The notes under the pieces were generated by a model. That model saw only the letters and a list, made by a program, of their open reading frames with translations, had not been told where the DNA came from and searched no databases. A stretch of 64,000 nucleotides of DNA, from assembly GCA_021292105.1 (NCBI GenBank), contig CM037862.1:31961245-32025244 (forward strand), written 5' to 3'. Position numbers and translations under genes: made by a program. This document shows positions 11,278-22,124 of the stretch, piece by piece (position 1 is the first letter of the stretch; every line of letters starts with the position of its first letter). This stretch comes from Anadara kagoshimensis (lineage: Eukaryota > Mollusca > Bivalvia > Arcoida > Arcidae).

Positions 11278-12130
11278 TAAATTTAAATTTAAAACTCTGA
11301 GAAGACAGAATTTACACAAATCTTGTTTCATGCTTGATAATAAAATTTTGTAATTTAAACTTTAAATAAGACAAGCTCTTTTACAATTTAAGATGCTACT
11401 TCCTGTGCTTCAATTTTACGATTAAATTTTGCGAAAATGCAATTATCTTAAAAGTAAATGTGAGGAACTCTTATGTATCTTAACAGCAATGTAGCATGAA
11501 ATATTTGCATAAATAGTGAACTTTGTATAAATTTAAGACATCTATTCCTTTAATTAGTCAGTAAAAATATCTGTAAAAGTTGAAAAGTGAAAAATTATTG
11601 AAGTCTGGTGATTTACAGCCACATAAACATTTCATTTTCCAACAGGAAAAAATTTAAACCTTTAAATTTAGGTTTTTTGCTTAAATGAGAGAAGATTTTT
11701 TTTAATCTCTAAGGAGAAGTTAAGACAACCTAAAAACATGAATAATAAAGTAAATAACTGTAGAACAACACTTTTAGTGTGAAAAAATATAATTGTCAGT
11801 TGAAAACTGAAAATGCCAGTACAAAAATTTCATACTGGCAAAAGTTTGCCAGTGGGGAAAAAATAATTCTACCCCTGCTTTGGGTGCATTTTTATGTGCA
11901 TTAAAAACACATTTTCATTACCGTCACAATGAATAAAAGTGGATGCATATATTCCTATAATAAAACAGAAAGCAATGTAACTGGTCCCTTTGTTGACAAC
12001 ATCAGTCCTTTATGGAATTGTCTGATATTCACTACAAAATTGTATGCAGTCAACCAAAAAATGAGTAGCACACTTTACAATTATATCAGTAGACATGATT
12101 TTCTCAGGAGCATTAAAACAGAAACTTTCT
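11278..12130. other. AT-rich spacer, nothing recognised
   Basis: Unique AT-rich DNA. The plus-strand frame 11929-12141 (70 codons) has no recognisable domain and is probably chance. Confidence 0.5.
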
Positions 12131-12220
12131 CTTTGATATAGAAAGTACAAAATTGATTCACTTTGATATAGAAAGTACAAAATTGATTCACTTTGATTTC
12201 AAAGGTACATAATTGATTTA
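12131..12220. repeat. Three tandem copies of a 30-bp unit
   Basis: CTTTGATATAGAAAGTACAA followed by AATTGATTCA is present at 12131-12160 and 12161-12190 identically, and at 12191-12220 with several substitutions. A small local tandem duplication. Confidence 0.95.
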
Positions 12221-12686
12221 TGAATATTGATATTGATTAGATAATGGTCTATTGGTTGAAACACCAAAAGACAATTTTTGGTATGTTAACATTTATTTTT
12301 TCAATAATTTTTCAACCAAGATTGGTTCACTGAATGACTTCAATAAAACATGAAATATTGCCACAAACTCTATGTCATGTTTTGCACATTTAAAAAAAAA
12401 GACAGACAAGAGTAAAAAAAAGTACACTCATAAAACAGGAAAAATATTAGTTTAATTAGCTTTTTCTGCATGCGATATTAAACCAAAAAAATTCCAATAA
12501 TTGTGACTTTCTGAACTAAGATCCAACACCAAAGCCCTAAATAGGGAATCAAGAATAGCAACTGCAACACATTTGGAATCATTAGAAATTGTTTTATTTG
12601 CCATTATGATATCTAGCAAGTTATATTATAGTACCTTGCAAGATCAGCACTAGCACAAATGTTGCATACTGTATAAGATGAAACAT
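12221..12686. other. AT-rich spacer, nothing recognised
   Basis: No coding frame, structured RNA or transposon terminus was recognised. Confidence 0.5.
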
Positions 12687-12908
12687 TCACATGGAAAATA
12701 TAATCACATTTTTCACATACTCTTGTATGGCAAATATATCTTCTCTGCTAAAATTTGTTATGTTCCTTTGTACACTTTCCTTACAGTCGGAATTGTGGAA
12801 ATTTCTTACTGCGGAATAGTTAAGAAGGTCAAAACCACAAAAGTTTCCTACCGCTAATGTTTCTCCTATAAAGTATAGGACCAAGTGAATTGTAAATATA
12901 CCAGGCAT
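12687..12908 (-). CDS. Possible first exon of a secreted protein (hypothetical)
   Basis: A 73-codon frame of unusually balanced composition for this AT-rich region. Residues 1-21 look like a signal peptide: a short start, a hydrophobic core (IFTIHLVLYFIG) and a plausible cleavage after A-V-G. The mature part has two cysteines (residues near 24 and 42) and three N-glycosylation sequons (NYS, NIT, NFS). The ATG has A at -3, and an in-frame TAA lies four codons upstream. A GTATGT splice-donor-like sequence occurs inside the last codons (EYV region), so the coding part could end there and continue in another exon to the left. I found no homologous family, no obvious downstream exon and no promoter. 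A chance open frame is the main alternative. Confidence 0.22.
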   Translation of the reverse strand: MPGIFTIHLVLYFIGETLAVGNFCGFDLLNYSAVRNFHNSDCKESVQRNITNFSREDIFAIQEYVKNVIIFSM

Positions 12909-13772
12909 ATTGAAAAATTAAAATATGTGTTGGAATAAGTAATAGTAACCACTTCTTTTTCAGAAAAATAAATGACACAATTTACAAAGCATGGCCGGGG
13001 ACAATTATCTTTATTTCACACTGCATTGACTGAAACAGGGTTTTGTTTGTTAGTGGAATGTTGTTTCATATTTTGACAATTTTTCAACTATTTGCAAAGA
13101 GACCATTTTTCTGATTTACCTCAAGGATTAATCTATTAACACAAGTTTATGTGGTGCTTAAGTTTTGTACAAGAGGTCTGCTATGTACTAATGCACACTT
13201 CTGGAGTGTTAGTACATGTGTCAACATCACAGACCACTCAGTCCATAAAAATGGTACTGAGCAAACCATTTGAGCCCTATGACTAGAGAAAAAATTATTT
13301 TCAGTTGCCATTGAACAAGGTCAAACACATTGACTTTAGGTTTGAAGTTAAGTAGCATCAGTCCAGCTAAAAATCATGTAAAATGAATAACAGTGATTTA
13401 TTGATAATTGCAAAATGTATATATAAATAATATGTATACACAGACCTCTATGTACTAGATACGAAGATGAATATCCTTATATATTTAGTACCAATCAATT
13501 CAAACTATAGGCAATATTAGCCCTTCCAGAGACAAGGAACATTAGTTTTCCTTTTTTATAAAGACTGCCAGCACAACAATATTATTATTATTGTTATTAT
13601 TATTTAAAAATCTGAGTTTTCTTCAACTGTTTGTCCTCTGAGTATCCCTACAGGCCTCAACTACATTTAATATACACTCCAATCTTAAAACATTATCTTT
13701 TCAACACTTATGTAAACATCCCAATCACAATTCTTGGATTTCTTATATTTACTTTATTTAATAAACTACACA
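12909..13772. other. Spacer with an ATT microsatellite
   Basis: Mostly unremarkable AT-rich DNA. An imperfect (ATT)n run lies at 13579-13604. No gene recognised. Confidence 0.5.
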
Positions 13773-14014
13773 GGCCCCAGCTTCACAATCATGTCTGACC
13801 TAAGATTTTTCTAAAGTTAACTTAAATTTATTTTTTCCATAACTACTATAGATTTCTTAAAAAACTAAATATCAATGCTTTAAGATCTTCAAAATGATAC
13901 CTTAAAATTTCTGAATATCAAAAATTAACAAAATTATATAGATTTGAAATTTTGACAGATTTAAGTGATGAGGAAAATCTTAGTAAAGTATTGAATGATT
14001 GTAAAACTGGGGCC
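13773..14014. mobile_element. 242-bp inverted-repeat MITE
   Basis: The left end GGCCCCAGCTTCACAATCAT is mirrored by the right end, whose reverse complement is GGCCCCAGTTTTACAATCAT. Similarity continues inward through CTAAGATTTTTCT and ACTTAAAT on both arms. The interior is AT-rich without coding capacity. It shares the architecture, but not clearly the family, of the element at 8958-9170 (both start GGnCCCAG). The flanks ACA and AGA do not give a clean target duplication, so the element is old or the ends are slightly misplaced. Confidence 0.78.
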
Positions 14015-15369
14015 AGATGACATTTTGTTTCACTGTCCATCATATATTATTAAATCCATTTCTTGGTACATAATCTACATGTTTCCATACTAACAGGTGT
14101 GGAAATATGTTACCTCACAAATATTTCCAGGGACTAGGAAGGAACTGGACTACGGTAAATTTAAATTAGCACATTGCCAATGCAGAGGGCCAATGCACTG
14201 ACAAAACCTTACATGACTCATAAAAATAATGACAGTATTATTATTCTGAAAATTTTTGAAAAACTTGAAAATGCCCATAGTGAAAAGAATCTTCAAATTA
14301 AATCACTGTACATCCATCTACTTCATATATTATCCAATCATAATTTTCCTTTTTACATTACAATGGCACTCTTTTTCTGCAAGTGATGGGATTGCAGCTG
14401 TAGAGTTTGTCCAATCAAATATCCCAATTTATCTCTTTGTATTGAAATGACTCTGTTATTATGAGAGACAAAATTACAACTTTAAAGTCTGGCTTTTTAC
14501 AATAAATGTTTCTGTACATACTGTTTTATTCATGTACTGTGTACAAGACAATTATACTCAAATCATTTGGTCACATTTCAGTTGAAACAGTATGAAAATA
14601 TCTCTTTTGGGCAGTAAACACTTTCTTTTGTAATTAAATACCATCATCATTGGTTTCTCAAAATGTGCAATAACAGTAAAAATCCATTTTCCCTCCATTG
14701 TATTGTGTCACAAAACTCCAAATTTGGCTACAATCATTCAGCTAGAAAGAAAGTTCTGTTCAATAATTTAAATACCTTTGCTGTTAAGCTGACTTGATTA
14801 CAGAGATAGTGGTCATAAAAGTTGAAAACTGTCTTGAATTGAGGAATGACAAATCACAGGGAATGTCTGAAGGTCTAACTGAAATATGCTTTGGAACTTC
14901 CAAGAAGTCATATATATGATTTATCCAGGATGTGTTATCTATAGAACCCCAAGAGGTTTTTATGGTCCATAAATTATTAAGTATCTGTATATTTTATGAT
15001 TTGTAAATATCTAGCAACAGAGGTGATTCCCAATGATTTATGGGATTGATCTTCATTAAAACACAGACAGCATGGTTATTACACAGAAAATTTATAAGAA
15101 ACATTATATTAACACCTACTGTTTAATTTCTACATCGTGTCAGGTAGTAATCTCTTTGATCTGTCAATCCTTTTATATCCAGAACAATAATAATTATTTT
15201 TTGTTTTTTTATATAACTAAAACATGTTCTAGACTACTAGTAGTTTCAGGGGCTTGTTCAATGATAACATTAAAAAAATGACCCATCTATTGTATCACCA
15301 GGATAGTCTTAATAATGGTAATCTGAAATAGAAGACAAATAACTAACTGGAAAAAATTTACTAACAGTA
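14015..15369. other. AT-rich spacer, nothing recognised
   Basis: Overlapping short frames at 14174-14450 and 15072-15281 are AT-driven with no recognisable domain. No transposon ends or RNA genes were seen. Confidence 0.5.
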
Positions 15370-15472
15370 TCAGCCAATGCAACATAGGCCTTAACACTCA
15401 ACTGAGGATACGGCCCATATTTTATGCAGAAAATGTCAATTGAGGTTCACCACTGTTCAATGTGATCACTAT
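15370..15472 (+). repeat. Head of dispersed repeat, split by a LINE
   Basis: Contains the family head seen at 58625 and 19728: GGCCTTAACACTCAACTGAG, then a GCCCATATTTTATGCAGAAA block and a tcaattg block. The continuation expected in the family (an attaca block followed by gggtctaaat and a gtatttacaaat block) appears only at about 17380, after the LINE. I infer the LINE inserted into an existing copy. Confidence 0.55.
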
Positions 15473-15499
15473 CTCTTAATGTTTGTGCGGAACATTTTG

Positions 15500-16186
15500 G
15501 AAAATGTTCCCTAATTCTCTCAATGCCAGGAGGCACACAAGTCTTGGATGTCATTCCTCCATGTCTGTCAGTCTGAGGCTACAGGATGTGCCACATTCCA
15601 GATGTTCCAGCCTGCACCATTCTGTACTACTTCCATGCCAAGTAGTTTTAGGGCTGCCTCTTTTCCTTCTACCCTCAGGAGTCTACCCAATGGCAACAAC
15701 GCAATCGTCTGTCTGTCCTTTCCTCAGTATGTGGCCAATCCAGTTCCATCTTTTCCTCCTCACTTCATCACTGATCTTCTTGACTTCTGCCATTTCAAGG
15801 ACTGCTTTGTTGGCGACATGTTTCTGCCATCAAATTTTGTAGATTTTTCTGAGACATTTAGTTTCGGGGGCATCAAGTTTTTGTTTCTTATTTATGGTCA
15901 GCTTCCATGTCTCACATCCATAGAGGAGAACTGATAGCACTAAGCTTTTGAAGAGAGAGATCTTTTTCTTCCATCTTCCTATGTTTGAGATAGAGATTTC
16001 AACTTGAATACACAATGTATTTTTCCTGACTGTTACACATTGTAGAGTCTCTTGAAGGCTGCACATGCTAACCCTAATCTCTTTTTGATGTCAATGGTGC
16101 CTTTGCTGTCTTTGGTCACATTTGCACCAAGATAAGTGAAATTTTCCACTTCTTCAACTTCGCTCCCTCCTACCTTCAGGCTTGCT
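15500..16186 (-). pseudogene. LINE relic: RT thumb and C-terminal domain
   Basis: On the minus strand the sequence reads KVGGSEVEEVENFTYLGA, then DIKKRLGLACAAFKRL, SVLLYGCETWKL and ETKCLRKIYKI. In another frame it continues VRRKRWNWIGHILRK and a PEGRRKRGSPKTTW segment. These are the standard thumb and C-terminal landmarks of this LINE type. Several frameshifts and stops separate the blocks, including an amber-type stop before PEGRRKRG and another near the end. The plus-strand frames in this interval are shadows. Confidence 0.85.
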
Positions 16187-16880
16187 TCACCCATGTTGTT
16201 GGATTTCATTGCCTTGCATTTCTTTGCATTCAACTCGAGTCCAACTCATGACGCATTGTCTTCCAACTTGGTTGTTTTGGACTGAAAGGTGGCTCATTGT
16301 TGATGACAAAAGAGCAATGTCATCTGCAAAGTCTAGGTCTTCCAGCATTGTTGTGAAGTTCCATCGGATTCCAGTTTTCTCACCCTCTTCTGTCTGCCTC
16401 ATCACCAACTCAATGACTAGTAGGAACAGGAATCCTGAAATGCAGCAGCACTGTTTTATTCCGGTCACCACTGGAAAGAAGTCAGTGGTCTAGTTCTCAT
16501 CAATCACAGAGCACTGGAAGTCCTCGTACAGGGAGCTGACCATCTGGATCAGCTTCTGCGGAATTCTGTATGCCTTCATGATTGTCAAAATGCTCTCAAA
16601 TGTGTTCATTGTTGAAGACCTTTTCAAATTCCACAAAAAAATGTACAAGGTCCACTCGCTGACTTGCTCCAGAATGTTCCTGAGAATAAAGATATGGTCC
16701 ACTTTTCCTCTCTTACTCCTGAATCCTGCTTGCTCTTTCCTGAGGCAATAGTCTACTGACTGGATATGTGCTTCTTCTTTGTTCTCTTTTAATTTCTTTT
16801 TAGCAGAGTTATTGAATATTTTCTTGGTTTCATCATTCTTGAGTCGTTCCACGTCTAGCCTGGGTTTGACTCTATTCTTC
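16187..16880 (-). pseudogene. LINE relic: reverse transcriptase palm, internally deleted
   Basis: Open minus-strand stretches 16490-17002 and 16187-16471 together carry EQAGFRSKRGKVDHIF, ILRNILEQVSEW, a YRIPQKLIQMVSSLYEDFQC segment and LDFADDIALLS. FADD is the catalytic pair of aspartates of the palm. The usual RQGC motif reads KQCC here. A TAG near 16492 separates the two open stretches. In related LINEs about 250-300 residues lie between the endonuclease and the EQAGFR motif; here only about 50 remain, so the linker and first RT motifs are missing, yet the frame stays open across the junction (170 codons). Confidence 0.85.
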
Positions 16881-17284
16881 GTTTTATGAGACCTGAGGCG
16901 TAGTTTGATGCATGCCCTTACCAAAAAGTGGTCGCTGTGGACATCTGCTCCTCTCTGTACTTTAGTGTTAAGTACAGAAGACCTATATTGTCTCTTAATC
17001 AAAAGATGGTCAATCTGATTCTTAGTGTTTCCATCTGGAGATATCCATGTCGCCTTGTGGTTGTCTTAATGAGGTTGTACCTGTGATAGCCAGTCCATTG
17101 ATTTGACAGTATTCACACAGCCTTTCACTGTTCTCATTCTCTGACAGTATCAGACCTATTCTGAGACCCTATGTGTGCTCATTGTTTGTTCAAACCCAGT
17201 GTTATCACTACCAACTTTCACATTGAAATCTCCCACAATGATGATGATTGCTCCATTGATGAAACGTAATGTCTCAAATTTCCG
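16880..17284 (-). pseudogene. LINE relic: APE endonuclease C-terminal part
   Basis: Translation on the minus strand shows GDFNVKVG, then after a stop and frame change TWISPDGNTKNQIDHL, then RGADVHSDHFLV. These are the late motifs of APE-type endonucleases that nick target DNA for target-primed reverse transcription; the aspartate/histidine pairs of GDFN and SDH are retained. The N-terminal half, with the first catalytic residues, is absent. The reading frame is broken at least once between GDFN and SPDG. Confidence 0.85.
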
Positions 17285-17363
17285 GAATGTCATTTTTACG
17301 GGAAAATGTCATCTTATGCATTCCTAATTCATTGGGAATAAGTGTTCTGCACAAACATTAGAG

Positions 17364-17720
17364 GGTATCATGTGGTACAGCAGCTAATCCCATTACCCCA
17401 ATTACAAAGACTATTACAATTTTCCCTAGTTTGGGTCTAAATATCAAGGTATTTACAAATTAAATATTACTTTTCTTAAGAATGCTACATCTAAAAATAG
17501 ATTTCTAGATAAATGATTATAATTTCACTTTTTTAATTCATGTATAACCTTGATTTTTGAACCCATGACCTTCATTCATATATTGAAATGATCAAATTAT
17601 TAAACCCTACAGTATTCGAAAATACATGCCTGTTGGTGGTATTTTCAGTATTTTTTGTTTGGAGCCAGTATGGTGCTTGACAAAATAACCAGAATGCCTG
17701 TTCAGCACTAGATATTTGTA
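17364..17720 (+). repeat. Dispersed repeat body, right of the LINE
   Basis: The order of landmarks (gggtctaaatatcaagg, then atttacaaat, taagaatgctacatctaaa, aaccttgatttttgaaccc, atgaccttcattcatatatt and atacatgcctg) matches the family at 19728 and 58625. It completes the head found at 15370-15472. The copy is diverged. Confidence 0.55.
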
Positions 17721-18733
17721 TCATGGTTTACCGTTTTGTAAAAGAATTGACAAGTAAATAATTTGTAAAGTTTGTATGTGGTTTTGTTTTCCAGTTCAAA
17801 CTTTTTATTAAGCAAATTAGTTGTCTTCCTCGCTACTTAGAGTAGAAATAAAATGTGTTGGGGTATGCAATATGGTAAAATCATAATTTCTCGGTTATCG
17901 CTTGCCCAAATTAAAAATATTTTTCAGAGATAGTGTACTTCATACATATCTGAACAATTACCATCAGTGAGTTTGCACTTTAATTCTCAAGATTAATAAA
18001 AACAATGACATTGTATTTGTCTTGTATGCCTGAACAACTGCTGAACCAACAAAAACAATATGCAAGCAACCTTAGGCCTATATAGTAAACACACTGCAAA
18101 TGTACAATGTATAGATTTCTGCTAATTCAGCAATATTTAGTGACGCATCTATACAAGAGAAATAATCTTAGAAAAGACATGGCATGCCTATTCAGCATGA
18201 CCATCCAGGGTTAATTTAAAGTGTCCACTTCCTGAAGATTAAATATATTGTTTAGATTTTTGTTAAAATATGCTTGTGGCTTGGTTAGGATTATCATTTT
18301 CTTTAATTTCAGAATATGAATGATTGATTTGAAGTTTCATCTCTGGACAAAAGTTTCCATGAAGAAATTGTTTCATTCTGCCCATTAGGCAAATCAAACG
18401 ATATTTTGTTTCCATTTTTTCAGAGTAGAAGCAACCTTACAATGTTTGCAGTAGACATCAATAAACATTCAAGGACTTTTAAAAACAGTTATTGTCAATG
18501 TTATGGGGTTTGGATTGCAATTTCAATGGGATAACTTTAAAGTGTCTGTTTGTTTCCATATTTCTTAACAAGGAAAACCTTCATTTCATTTGTGTACTAT
18601 TGTGTGATGCTGAAAATTGTATGCATTTGAATCGCAATAACAACATTTAAATACTCAGTCATTGTCTCAGCGAATCAGCCAAAGCTGTCTGACTCCATAA
18701 TTAAACTATAAAAATCTAGAATTTAGTCAATGT
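17721..18733. other. AT-rich spacer, nothing recognised
   Basis: Unique-looking AT-rich DNA without credible coding frames or element ends. Confidence 0.5.
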
Positions 18734-18999
18734 GTAAGGAGAGGAAAACGTTACCCAAGAACAACAACTAGAAGTATAGTCTGTTAAAAACGACTAGGAT
18801 GACAGTGGTTTTACATCTAGGAGTAAGGAGAGGAAAACGTTACCCAAGAACAACAACTAGAAGTATAGTCTGTTAAAAACACTAGGATGACAGTGGTTTT
18901 ACATCTAGGAGTAAGGAGAGGAAAACGTTACCCAAGAACAACAACTAGAAGTATAGTCTGTTAAAAATGACTAGGATGACAGTGGTTTTACATCTAGGA
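18734..18999. repeat. Near-identical 89-bp triplication
   Basis: Three head-to-tail copies begin at 18734, 18823 and 18911, each starting GTAAGGAGAGGAAAACGTTA and ending TTTTACATCTAGGA. The only differences I see are at one spot: AAAACGACTAGG, AAAACACTAGG (one base shorter) and AAAATGACTAGG. The copies are almost identical, so the triplication is recent or an assembly artefact. Confidence 0.97.
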
Positions 19000-19720
19000 G
19001 TACACCATGCAAAAACACATAGGGTTGAAAATTTTTATTTTATCAATTAAAGTCTTCGTAATTTATTGGTCAAACTCAAACTGTAGTTTTACTTTAAAAA
19101 CTATTCAGATTTAACTGCACCTTAAATTATTTAAAATTATGTATTGTAAAACATATTTATGGTCGATTGTTTAAGATGAAAGTGTGAAAGTGTGTACTAC
19201 TTTCTTGTGTGTAATCCGTTTTGTTTATATTGAAGCTGGTTTATCACAATTGCCATAACAATTGCCTTCATTCTTTTGTGTCAAGAAACCTCTCGCCTAA
19301 ATTTTGAGTACACTGGAAGTTCTTTGCATTTACACACTGTGAAATATACTAGTTTTACTTTTTTTCTCTGATAAATGAACCATATAGCTCATCTGGGATT
19401 TTAGTAAAAAGTTTTAGAGATAAACAAACAAGACAAGAAAACTCAAACACAAACTGAGACCACTGTTTTTAAAATTCCTGTTTGGAATGACAATGGATTT
19501 AATCACAAAATGAGTTTATATTATTTTGACAACAGTACTACCGGAAGGTCCCAAGAAATCCAACTTACCTTACAACAATTAAGTTTTCAATAAATACACA
19601 TATATATCAATATATTAGATAAAAAAACTGGCTTATATACGGTGCCTTTCCCTGCCTGTTCAATAATGAATCCCCAAAAATATTTTCGGTCTATTTGTTA
19701 TCTAAAGACAACAGAAATGT
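19000..19720. other. AT-rich spacer, nothing recognised
   Basis: No gene, RNA or repeat recognised; the 60-codon frame at 19642-19824 overlaps the following repeat and is a shadow. Confidence 0.5.
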
Positions 19721-19910
19721 CTTTTAACAAGAAGCCATTTGGCTTAAGCACTCACCTGAGAATATGCCCTATATCTCATGCAAACATTACATGGTCAATT
19801 ACATTAATTATAGAAAATATCTAATTTTTTCAGCAGTTGGGACCAAATGCAAGGATATATGGATAATCATAATTACTTAAGAATGCAACATCTTAAACAT
19901 CTAAGATCTA
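19721..19910 (+). repeat. Dispersed repeat, head portion
   Basis: Carries AACAAGAAGCCATTTGGCTT, AAGCACTCACCTGAGAATAT, GCCCTATATCTCATGCAAAC and a gtcaattacattaattata block, then a cagttgggaccaaatgcaag block. This is the same head as at 58625 and 15370. The TGACCTTTGA blocks that normally follow are weak or missing. Confidence 0.65.
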
Positions 19911-20614
19911 AACCATGTTCATTATTTGATTACTAAAACCCCATTTTTCAGAGATTGTAGCCACATTTTACAAAACTCTACATTTTTTTGCTAGTTACAT
20001 CCTTTGAGTAGGAAGTGACCTATTGTACAATGTCAGTACTCGACCTTCATCTAATAAATCAATGGAATTTGGCATTTTTGCCAATAAAAGTTGTCAATAG
20101 TGTTTTCTTTGGAAAAGAAAAATAACTCAAAAACTGCAAGTATATTTGCTACTATATGAAAAACAACCTAGAAATCAGATGAAAATTTATACATAGACTT
20201 AAAATGAATCATTTAAGACAATTTTGAATGCAATAATGTATATTTAATGTAAAAAAATATTTTGTTAAATAACCTAATGCAAAGCGGTTATCGTGTAACA
20301 ATGAAACAAAGTTTATATTTTGATATGGACAAAAATGATAAAACAAGTGTATCTCGGGTTAAAAAACATAATTTTCTATATTTCTACAGCATTACTCTGG
20401 GTATTATGTCATTAATCCTTCTTTACTAGAAATATGACAATGTAACAGATTATATTAGATAAAATTCAATCAAATTAAAATGGGCTGATAATTAAACTTT
20501 CAATGATCTCAGAAATGTTAAATGTATACATGAAAACAATTATGATTTTTTATTTCAGTGTCTATGCTTTGTATTATTTAGTTCAAATAGCAAAAATAGT
20601 TCAAATGAGACTAA
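19911..20614. other. AT-rich spacer, nothing recognised
   Basis: No coding frame or element recognised. Confidence 0.5.
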
Positions 20615-20638
20615 CCCCCCCCCCCCCCCCCCCCCCCC
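20615..20638. repeat. Poly-C homopolymer, 24 bases
   Basis: An uninterrupted run of 24 C on the plus strand (G on the minus strand) in AT-rich surroundings. Its true length is likely uncertain because such runs are poorly read. Confidence 0.98.
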
Positions 20639-22054
20639 TCCGAAATTAAACTCTCAAAACTGCTTTCCCCTTATTAGAATGTATTAGATTTTTTAACCAT
20701 AAACATTTTATGTATATAAGATCATGTTAGTAAAACAAATATACTTTGTTGCAATTATTTTTAGGTCAAACTGCAGATTGACTGGACGATAGTGAACTTA
20801 AAGCCACTGAAAATATGATGAATTTTCTCCTTGATGCAGGAAGAAATACCTTAAATTTTGCCAATCCCACAAGACTTGTCATTTGTGTTGAGCTTGTTTA
20901 TTTACATTGCAGTTCCTTGCATATTTGCTGGTGTTAACAAGGATGTTACCATATACTGAGAGTTACCATAGGATTTTCAGTCTGAGCAGAAAAACATCTG
21001 CCTTGTTTCCATTGCAATAAACAATGTGGAAAAAATACCATCCAGTTAGCTTAAAATTTCAGACTCAAGAGACCTCATAAAATTTATGAAACTTTCAAGT
21101 AAGAGTAATATATCTTGTTAATTTTTTTCTACGTCACATCTTAAATCAGAATTTTTTTTTGAAAATGTTGCAACCAAAATCTAACTTAAATGTTTTTTAA
21201 AGATCACTTTTGTTTCTTAGTAAAACAACAGGTTTATAAAGCCTTAGTTATTAACAAGCTTCTATTTTCAAACTGTTGTAATATAACACTAATATAAGAA
21301 CAACACAGCAATATTTCTTATAAAATGGATTTGTCATTAAAATAATAGGTGTACACTTTGAATTACTCTTTGAACACGACTGATGTGATTTTGAAATGTA
21401 TAAACCTGAAATTCAATCCAAATCATGACAAGTGTTAATACTGTGTTATGGAATTTTACTGAGTTTTCTGTTTTTCAAAAATGGAAACAAATGGACGAGA
21501 AGCGTTTTCCATGATTAATAACATGTTATTGTAGCAATTATCTTCTGTTTGTTCTTGTGTGATTGACAGATAGGTTTTTAAGGAGACAGGTAAAATAACA
21601 GGGTTACTGCATAATGTAATATTTTTAAAACAGCACACTCTAGAATGAATTTCTTAATAACAAAAAATACATGCAAGAGCTATCTCGTAAATTTCATTAG
21701 AAAAATCAGTGAGTTATTTTTATACCCTGTGTAATTTATGACTTTAAAGTCCATTTTTACAGCACACAAAAGTTACAATAGGCAAAAGCTGGGCCACTTG
21801 TAGCTATCTAAAGGTATCTAAATGCTTTTGAATATTTAATGGCCTTTATATATTGGCATTAAGTAAGAATATCACATTGAGGCCAGAAAACAATTCAATA
21901 TCAAACTTGTTGCAGGTCTAGGGAATTACAATAGTGAATTGGATTATGTTGATTGTGTCCTCATGTATTGGTTGGTGATTTTTATAAGAGTTTTCAAAAA
22001 CATGCTTTAAAAAAAATTAGGAATATTTTTATTTGAAAAGTGATTCTCTCGTCG
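20639..22054. other. AT-rich spacer, nothing recognised
   Basis: The 60-codon minus-strand frame at 21456-21638 has no recognisable domain. No transposon ends seen. Confidence 0.5.
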
Positions 22055-22124
22055 ACAGCCTGGTAGTCTTAAGTGGTAACACTGTCACCTACCAAGTAAG
22101 AGTGTTTGGCTTAGAATCCCATTG
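22055..22124 (+). mobile_element. tRNA-like SINE head (degenerate)
   Basis: Reads GCCTGGTAGTCTTAAGTGGT, AACACTGTCACC and GGCTTAGAATCCCATTGTGG. The first resembles an A-box region and the second a B-box/T-loop region of a tRNA, with roughly tRNA spacing. The anticodon stem region and B box are degenerate, so this is a SINE head or decayed tRNA copy and not a working tRNA gene. It differs in sequence from the SINE at 7810-8156, suggesting a second SINE family. Confidence 0.6.

Larger units (their letters stand above)
15473..17300 (-). mobile_element. Decayed non-LTR retrotransposon (APE-type LINE)
   Basis: Reading on the minus strand, the order is: end of an APE endonuclease (about 17284-16880), a short linker, a reverse-transcriptase domain with an FADD catalytic box (codons at about 16319-16330), an RT thumb with YLG, and a C-terminal RRKRW...WIGHILRK segment. 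This is the order in the invertebrate 'endonuclease-reverse transcriptase' LINEs (RTE-, RTE-X- or I/Nimb-like; clade not resolved). It is 5' truncated inside the endonuclease, has in-frame stops and frame changes, and lacks most of the linker and RT fingers. It is not functional. A 20-bp sequence (GTTCTGCACAAACATTAGAG at 17344-17363) recurs inverted at 15473-15493. Confidence 0.92.

Noticed and set aside
14174..14450. Two overlapping plus-strand frames
   Set aside because: AT-rich, no domain, overlapping frames of similar length as expected by chance.
15483..16493. Plus-strand frames of 103-128 codons
   Set aside because: They are antisense shadows of the minus-strand LINE thumb and C-terminal domain.
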